NCBI GenBank assembly: GCA_023460255.1
Contig: JAEWQZ010000112.1
Coordinates: 1-18,160 of the forward strand
Reading direction: 5' to 3'
Length of the DNA: 18,160 nucleotides
DNA from: Actinomycetes bacterium
GTDB lineage: Bacteria > Actinomycetota > Actinomycetes > Actinomycetales > Cellulomonadaceae
Shown here piece by piece: positions 14,268 through 18,160 of the stretch (position 1 is the stretch's first letter; each line of letters opens with the position of its first letter). The translations under genes and the position numbers were made by a program. The notes below the pieces were generated by a model. It did not search any database, had not been told where the DNA came from, and saw nothing but the letters and a program-made list of their open reading frames with translations.

Positions 14268-15191
14268 ATGAGCGGACGCGTCGTCGTGGTCGGGTCCATC
14301 AATGCCGACCTCTCGGTCCGGATGAGGCGCCGGCCGGAGCCGGGAGAGACCCTCCCGGCCGAGTCCGCGCTGCTGCGTCCGGGCGGCAAGGGCGCGAACC
14401 AAGCGGTTGCCGCCGCTCTCCTCGGTGCCCGAGTGGCCCTGGTCGGCGCCGTCGGGCACGACGGCAATGCCGGTGTGGCGCTCGAGCGAATCAAGGAGTC
14501 CGGCCTGGACGACACGCATGTCCGGCGAGTCACCGGGTCCACCGGCCTGGCCATCGTGGTCGTCGACGAGCGTGGCGAGAACTCGATCATCGTCGTGCCC
14601 GGCGCGAACCAGCACGTCGACGCAGGGCTGGTCGACGGCAGCGCCGAGGCGATCCGCGCAGCCGACGTCGTCGTCACCCAAGGAGAGATCCCGGCGGTCG
14701 CGACGTCCCGTGCCGCCGCCCTGACGACCGGCCGCTTCATCCTCAACCTCGCGCCGGTCATCAGCGTTCCGGTCGAGGTCATCCATCAGGCTGATCCCCT
14801 CGTCGTCAACGAGCACGAGGCTGACCTGGTGCTCGCTGCGCTCACGCCGCATGGGAGTCCACCGACCCAGCGCTCCCACTCCGAGGTCGCCCTCGAGCTC
14901 CTCGACCTCGGCGTGCGGTCGGTGGTCATCACGCTCGGAGCCGAGGGCTCCCTCGTGGCCGAGAAGGGTGGAGTGGTCACGGCTGTCCAGTCGGCCAGGA
15001 TCGAGGTGGTCGACTCCACCGGGGCCGGCGACGCCTTCGTCGGGGCGCTGGCCATGCAGCTCGCCGACGGCCGGTCGCTCGTCGACGCGGCACGCTTCGC
15101 GTCGCGGGTGGGCGCGTTCGCTTGCACCCGGCCCGGCGCGCAGAGCTCCTATCCGCTGAAGGGTGACTCCCTGCCACCGCTCGACGCCTGA
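14268..15191 (+). CDS. rbsK: Ribokinase
   Basis: A 307-residue PfkB-family kinase converting ribose to ribose 5-phosphate. The sugar-binding motif VVGSINADLSVR (residues 8–19) is intact, with N12 and D14 equivalent to the ribose contacts of E. coli RbsK. GGKGANQAVAAALLGARVALVGAVG is signature 1 and VVDSTGAGDAFVGAL signature 2, with catalytic base D255. VVNEHEADLVL and VVITLGAEGSLV are the usual nucleotide-domain segments. Start at 14268 follows the second nucleoside hydrolase by 7 bp, with GGAGG inside that gene's last codons. It is the last gene of the cassette; its stop lies in the left arm of a strong terminator-like hairpin. In contrast to the kinase at 9077, nothing argues against ribose as substrate. 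Confidence 0.92.
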   Translation: MSGRVVVVGSINADLSVRMRRRPEPGETLPAESALLRPGGKGANQAVAAALLGARVALVGAVGHDGNAGVALERIKESGLDDTHVRRVTGSTGLAIVVVDERGENSIIVVPGANQHVDAGLVDGSAEAIRAADVVVTQGEIPAVATSRAAALTTGRFILNLAPVISVPVEVIHQADPLVVNEHEADLVLAALTPHGSPPTQRSHSEVALELLDLGVRSVVITLGAEGSLVAEKGGVVTAVQSARIEVVDSTGAGDAFVGALAMQLADGRSLVDAARFASRVGAFACTRPGAQSSYPLKGDSLPPLDA

Positions 15192-15237
15192 CCTGCGCGC
15201 CGAGGCTGCCCCTCGCCGGACTCCGAGCGCAGTCAGG
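15187..15237. terminator. Bidirectional terminator-like hairpin between rbsK and rnpB
   Basis: CCTGACCTGCGC at 15187–15198 pairs with GCGCAGTCAGG at 15227–15237: 11 pairs with one bulged C. A second small stem, CGAGG/CCTCG, lies inside at 15201–15215. The rbsK TGA sits in the left arm. The hairpin also lies directly downstream of the rnpB 3' end on the other strand. There is no T-tract. Confidence 0.55.
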
Positions 15238-15246
15238 CCCCGAAGG

Positions 15247-15623
15247 GCGGATGAGTCGGCCGGTACGCCGGGTTCTGTCCCGGCGCCGAAGCGCCGGTGG
15301 CGGCCATCCATCTCGGACGTACGTTGCCGCACGCCTCCAGCGGCCTACCCGGGAGCTCGGGCGAGCAGCCCTCGAACGCTCCCTGTCTGACCTTGCTCCG
15401 GGTGGGGTTTACCGAGCCGCGCCGGTCGCCCGGCGCGCTGGTGGTCTCTTACACCACCGTTTCACCCTTGCCGGGTCCGGCGGACCGGTCCCGGCGGTCT
15501 GTTCTCTGTGGCACTGTCCCGCGGGTCACCCCGGGTGGGCGTTACCCACCACCCTGCTCTGCGGAGCCCGGACGTTCCTCGGCGGGGTCTCCCCCGACGC
15601 GGCCGCCTGGCCGACTCATCCGC
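15247..15623 (-). ncRNA. rnpB: RNase P RNA (bacterial type A)
   Basis: This 377-nt RNA is the catalytic subunit that matures tRNA 5' ends. On the minus strand it begins GCGGATGAGTCGGCC and ends GGCCGACTCATCCGC, which pair as helix P1 and fix both ends. Conserved core blocks appear in order: GAGGAACGTCCGGGCTCC (P4 strand), GCAGGGTGGTGGGTAACGCC, GTGCCACAGAGAACAGACCG, AAGGGTGAAACGGTGGTGTA, GGTAAACCCCACCCGGAGCA, GATGGATGGCCGCC and the 3' core ACAGAACCCGGCGTACCGG. All match actinobacterial rnpB closely. The P12 region after AGCAAGGTCAGA is shorter than I remember for Streptomyces. A TACCCT -10 lies exactly 6 nt before the 5' end. It sits between the RNase H/phosphatase gene and the convergent end of the nucleoside cassette. 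Confidence 0.97.
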
Positions 15624-15629
15624 ACCGCC

Positions 15630-15635
15630 AGGGTA
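15630..15635 (-). promoter_or_regulatory. Putative -10 element (TACCCT) of rnpB
   Basis: TACCCT on the minus strand is followed by six bases and then the G that starts helix P1, the ideal -10 to start distance. It lies only 8 bp past the stop of the upstream RNase H/phosphatase gene. No clear -35 is visible; it would fall inside that gene's last codons. Confidence 0.55.
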
Positions 15636-15643
15636 CCGGCCCG

Positions 15644-16858
15644 TCACACGTCGGTGGGCATCCCGACCACGGCGACCTCCCGGGCACCGTCCTCCCACCA
15701 CCGCACGATGCTCACCGATGCGGGCGCCACCCGGACCGAGCCCCACACCGCCGACGGAACCCCCAGGGTCACCCCGATCGCCGACCTGATCGCCACCGAG
15801 TGGCTGACGACCACCACCGTGCGGTCCACGCCGTCCGCCACCAGGCGCTCGAGGCCGGCACGGACCCGGTCCCCGACGTCGTCCATCGACTCACCCCCGG
15901 GTGCCGGGAAGTCCGCCTCACGGTGCCAGCGGCGCAGCCCCCCGGGCCAGCCCACCTCGATCTCGTCGGCCGTCAGCCCCTCCCACTCGCCGAAGTCCGC
16001 CTCCGCGAAGGCGGCGTCGACGGTGATCGGCAGGCCCAGACGTCGCCCCACGGCCGCCGCCGTCTGGCGGGTGCGCACCATGGGCGAGGCGACGATCGCC
16101 GCCGGGTGCGGCACGTCCGGCCAGACCTCGCGGCCGACCCGGTACACCAGGTCTGCGGCCTGCGCCGCCTGCGTACGACCGCGTGCGTTGAGCTCCGGCC
16201 CCGGCACCGACGAGCCCGAGTACGCCTTGGTCGCCGTCATCTGCGTCTCGCCGTGGCGCAGCAGCACGACGGTGAGCGGCTCGTCGTCGTCGAAGCGCAC
16301 GTACGCGCCGGACGGACGCCGCTGCCGGGCCGAGGGCCGCGGGTGCGGGTCGAGCTCCGCCGACGTCCGCGCCGCGCCCGAGTCGGCGACGACGAGCGAC
16401 GCGGGGGCGTCCGGTGCCGCCGCGTGGTCGCGCACGACGCCGGCCCGCGTGTCCATCGCCTGGTTCGCCAGCGCGTCGGCCCGGGTGTTCGCCGCGCGCT
16501 CCACCCACGTGTAGCTCACCTGGTCCGGCGGCAGCACCGCTCGTGCGGCCTCGGCCAGGCGCCGCATGTCCCCGTGCTTGACCTGCCAGCGGCCGGACAT
16601 CTGCTCGACGACCAGCCGCGAGTCCATCCGGACCTCGACGGCGGCCCCGGGGTCGATCGCACGCGCCGCCTCCAGCCCCGCGACCAGCCCGCTGTACTCC
16701 GCGACGTTGTTCGTCGCCACCCCCAGGTACCCCGCCCGCTCGGCGAGGACGTGGCCCGTGGCGTCGTCGCGCACCAGCGCACCCCAGCCGGCCGGACCGG
16801 GGTTCCCGCGGGACCCGCCGTCCGCCTCGACGACCAGGCGCCGCGGCGTGGCGGTCAC
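15644..16858 (-). CDS. Bifunctional ribonuclease H / acid phosphatase (histidine phosphatase domain)
   Basis: A 404-residue fusion typical of actinobacteria (Rv2228c-type). The N-terminal RNase HI domain (about 1–135) keeps the acidic catalytic set: D in VVEADGGSRGNPG, E in NNVAEYSGLVAGLE, D in VRMDSRLVVEQMSG and D in NTRADALANQAM. It would cut RNA in RNA–DNA hybrids. After a disordered linker (about 140–190) comes a histidine phosphatase domain: VVLLRHGETQMT with the phospho-acceptor His, ASPMVRTRQTAAA, FGEWEGLT, and the second His in VVSHSVAIRSAI. It belongs to the CobC/alpha-ribazole phosphatase-like branch, and a cobalamin-related role is known for the family but not shown here. GTG 16858 overlaps the preceding stop by 4 nt (GTGA). 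Confidence 0.95.
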   Translation of the reverse strand: MTATPRRLVVEADGGSRGNPGPAGWGALVRDDATGHVLAERAGYLGVATNNVAEYSGLVAGLEAARAIDPGAAVEVRMDSRLVVEQMSGRWQVKHGDMRRLAEAARAVLPPDQVSYTWVERAANTRADALANQAMDTRAGVVRDHAAAPDAPASLVVADSGAARTSAELDPHPRPSARQRRPSGAYVRFDDDEPLTVVLLRHGETQMTATKAYSGSSVPGPELNARGRTQAAQAADLVYRVGREVWPDVPHPAAIVASPMVRTRQTAAAVGRRLGLPITVDAAFAEADFGEWEGLTADEIEVGWPGGLRRWHREADFPAPGGESMDDVGDRVRAGLERLVADGVDRTVVVVSHSVAIRSAIGVTLGVPSAVWGSVRVAPASVSIVRWWEDGAREVAVVGMPTDV

Positions 16859-17595
16859 CGCGCCTCCGCGCCGCGCACGAGGATCCGCCCGCACTCGTCG
16901 CACCGCACCACCTCGTCGTCGGGCAGGGCGGTGATGCGTGCCAGCTCGCTCGAGTTCAGCTCGAGCCGGCAGCCCTCGCACCGGTGGCCGCGCAGGGCCG
17001 CCACACCCGTGCCGCCGAGCTGCGCGCGCAGGCGGTCGTACAGCGCGACCAGGGCCGCGTCCAGCCCGGCGGCGCGGACCGCGCGCTCCTGCGTCGTCCG
17101 CTCGGCCTGCTCGTCGAGGTCGGCGAGCGCCCGGGAGAGCTCCTCCTCGGCCGCCGCGTGCTCCGCGCGCACGGCCTCGGCGGCCTGCTGCGCCGCCGAC
17201 TCCTCCGCCTCGAGCTGCTCGAGGCGCTCCATGACCTCCAGCTCGACGTCCTCCAGGTGGGCCTGGCGCCGCGCGAGCGCCTCGAGCTCACCGCTCAGCG
17301 CCTGGACGTCCTTGACGCTCACGGCGCCGGAGTCGATCCGGGCCTGGTCGCGCGCGGTCCGGCTCCGCACCTGCTCGACGTCCGCCTCCGCCTTCGCGAG
17401 CTCGCGCCGCACGTCGCCGACGGCTGTGCGCGCCACCACCAGGGACTCGTCGAGCTCGGCCAGCCGGGCGGCGAGCCTGTCGAGGACCGCGCGCTGCGGG
17501 TGCGACGCGCGCGCGTGCGCCAGCTGGGCCAGCCGTGTGTCGAGGGCCTGGACCTCGAGGAGGCGGTGCTGGTCGGCCACGGGGGCAGTCGTCAC
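16855..17595 (-). CDS. Coiled-coil protein with C-terminal C4 zinc ribbon (Rv2229c-like)
   Basis: A 246-residue cytosolic protein. About residues 10–185 form a long, charged, heptad-like coiled coil rich in A, E, L, Q and R, with VKDVQALSGELEAL in the middle. The C terminus is a zinc ribbon with two CxxC pairs, RCEGCRLEL and VRCDECGRIL. This is the widespread protein family found between Nif3-like and RNase H/phosphatase genes. Its biochemical role is unsettled; nucleic-acid or scaffold binding is suggested by architecture. GTG 17595 overlaps the stop of the Nif3 gene (GTGA), and its own stop overlaps the next GTG, so all three genes are translationally coupled. Length is normal for the family. 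Confidence 0.93.
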   Translation of the reverse strand: MTTAPVADQHRLLEVQALDTRLAQLAHARASHPQRAVLDRLAARLAELDESLVVARTAVGDVRRELAKAEADVEQVRSRTARDQARIDSGAVSVKDVQALSGELEALARRQAHLEDVELEVMERLEQLEAEESAAQQAAEAVRAEHAAAEEELSRALADLDEQAERTTQERAVRAAGLDAALVALYDRLRAQLGGTGVAALRGHRCEGCRLELNSSELARITALPDDEVVRCDECGRILVRGAEAR

Positions 17596-18160
17596 GGGGT
17601 TCCTCCGGTGGTGGGTGAAGGGACGTGCGCGGTCCAGGGGTCGGTCCGCGCGCCGGCGACCCGCGTCTCGACGGCCGCCCCGGCGTCGCGGACGTCGTCC
17701 GCCAGCCTCGCAGCGGCGCGCGCGAGCCAGGGCCACTCGCCGGCGGAGTGTGCGACGTCGACGAGGAACGGGCGACCGTCCTCGGGTGCACGCCCTCCGC
17801 GCGCGGCCTCGAACCGCGCGCGCTCGCGCAGCTCGAGCGCCGGGTGATGGCGCAGGTCACCGGTGACGAACACGTCGGCGCCCGCGGCACGGACCGCGTC
17901 GAAGTACGAGTCCCCCGAGCCGGCCACGACCGCCACCCGACGCACCGGCGCGTCGAGGTCACCGGCCACCCTGATCCCCTGCGCGGTCGGCGGCAGTGCC
18001 GCGGCGACGCGTGCCGCGAACTCCCCCAGCGGCACCGGTGCAGGAAGGTCGCCGACGCGGCCGCCCCCGACGCGGCCGGGCGCGGCCGCCAGCTCCAGGA
18101 CGTCGAACGCGGGCTCCTCGTACGGGTGGGCGGCACGGAGCGCGGCGACGACGGCCGCGC
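17592..18160 (-). CDS. Nif3-like dinuclear metal centre protein, C-terminal part (5' end beyond the window)
   Basis: The open frame runs off the right edge; about 189 codons are visible. HPYEEPAFDVLEL near the edge is the hallmark end of the CutA-like insert of long Nif3 proteins. It is followed by a short variable G/R/P linker and the second half of the metal-binding fold. That half contains VAVVAGSGDSYFDAV, the His-rich ligand segment FVTGDLRHHPALE, and LVDVAHSAGEWPW, which supplies the last His and Glu ligands. The family is linked in the literature to GTP cyclohydrolase I type 2 annotation, but its true activity is uncertain. An internal GTG at 18035 is not the real start because homology continues upstream. 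It is the first visible gene of the Nif3–zinc ribbon–RNase H operon. Confidence 0.93.
   Translation of the reverse strand, partial: AAVVAALRAAHPYEEPAFDVLELAAAPGRVGGGRVGDLPAPVPLGEFAARVAAALPPTAQGIRVAGDLDAPVRRVAVVAGSGDSYFDAVRAAGADVFVTGDLRHHPALELRERARFEAARGGRAPEDGRPFLVDVAHSAGEWPWLARAAARLADDVRDAGAAVETRVAGARTDPWTAHVPSPTTGGTP

Noticed and set aside
8125..15191. Mobile element carrying the cassette
   Set aside because: I see no integrase, transposase, tRNA gene or flanking direct repeat in the window, so mobility cannot be claimed beyond possible past transfer.
14268..15191. The two PfkB kinases or two hydrolases as a recent tandem duplication
   Set aside because: The pairs differ in length and in key motifs and show no long shared nucleotide stretch by eye; they look anciently diverged.
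15251..17866. Open frame of 871 codons on the plus strand
   Set aside because: It runs across the structural RNA rnpB and antisense to three conserved coupled genes; a shadow frame.

Overview
The window is very GC-rich, with almost every third codon position G or C, frequent GTG starts and overlapping stop/start codons. It looks like a chromosomal segment of a high-GC actinomycete. The order glnE–glnA2–nadE–panB and the order Nif3–zinc-ribbon–RNase H/phosphatase–rnpB are actinobacterial, and the first and last blocks lie close together in Mycobacterium (Rv2221c to Rv2230c). A Micrococcales/Cellulomonadaceae-like host is my best guess, but this is inferred from gene style and not proven.

Layout. 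(1) 1–4411 is nitrogen and cofactor housekeeping. The 5' end of glnE and all of glnA2 are on the minus strand. They diverge from a translationally coupled nadE–panB pair. (2) 4427–7465 holds a small SPOR-like protein gene on the minus strand, divergent from a tightly overlapping four-gene operon: methionine aminopeptidase (map), polyphosphate glucokinase (ppgK), an 83-residue protein, and a metallo-beta-lactamase-fold hydrolase. A convergent gene for a membrane-anchored double-CPAC protein follows (7496–7885). (3) 8125–15191 is an accessory-looking cassette. A HutC-type GntR regulator is divergent from six co-directional genes: PfkB kinase, DeoC-like aldolase, nucleoside hydrolase, 14-TM MFS transporter, second nucleoside hydrolase, ribokinase. 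(4) 15247–18160, all minus strand, holds the RNase P RNA gene (rnpB) and a coupled operon of Nif3-like protein (5' end cut by the window), coiled-coil zinc-ribbon protein and bifunctional RNase H/acid phosphatase.

The cassette is the most interesting part. Read as a pathway, the MFS protein would move nucleosides or sugars across the membrane. The two nucleoside hydrolases would release free base and pentose. The two PfkB kinases would phosphorylate the sugars, and the DeoC-like aldolase would cleave a sugar phosphate. There is no nucleoside phosphorylase or phosphopentomutase in the window, so this is a hydrolase-plus-kinase route rather than the classical deo phosphorylase route. The second hydrolase and second kinase keep canonical active-site motifs. 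The first kinase, first hydrolase and the aldolase all show changed sugar- or phosphate-contacting motifs, suggesting a second branch for a sugar other than ribose (2-deoxyribose or a modified pentose). The gntR/kinase intergenic region has a consensus-like promoter (TTGACA, 17 bp, CATAGT) overlapped by three contiguous 10-bp repeats. A matching GTTGTCTA box lies at the start of gntR itself.

Several genes (nadE, map, gntR) have a TAnnnT -10 hexamer only 6–7 nt before the start codon and no Shine-Dalgarno, as expected for leaderless mRNAs. The same promoter form fixes the 5' end of rnpB.
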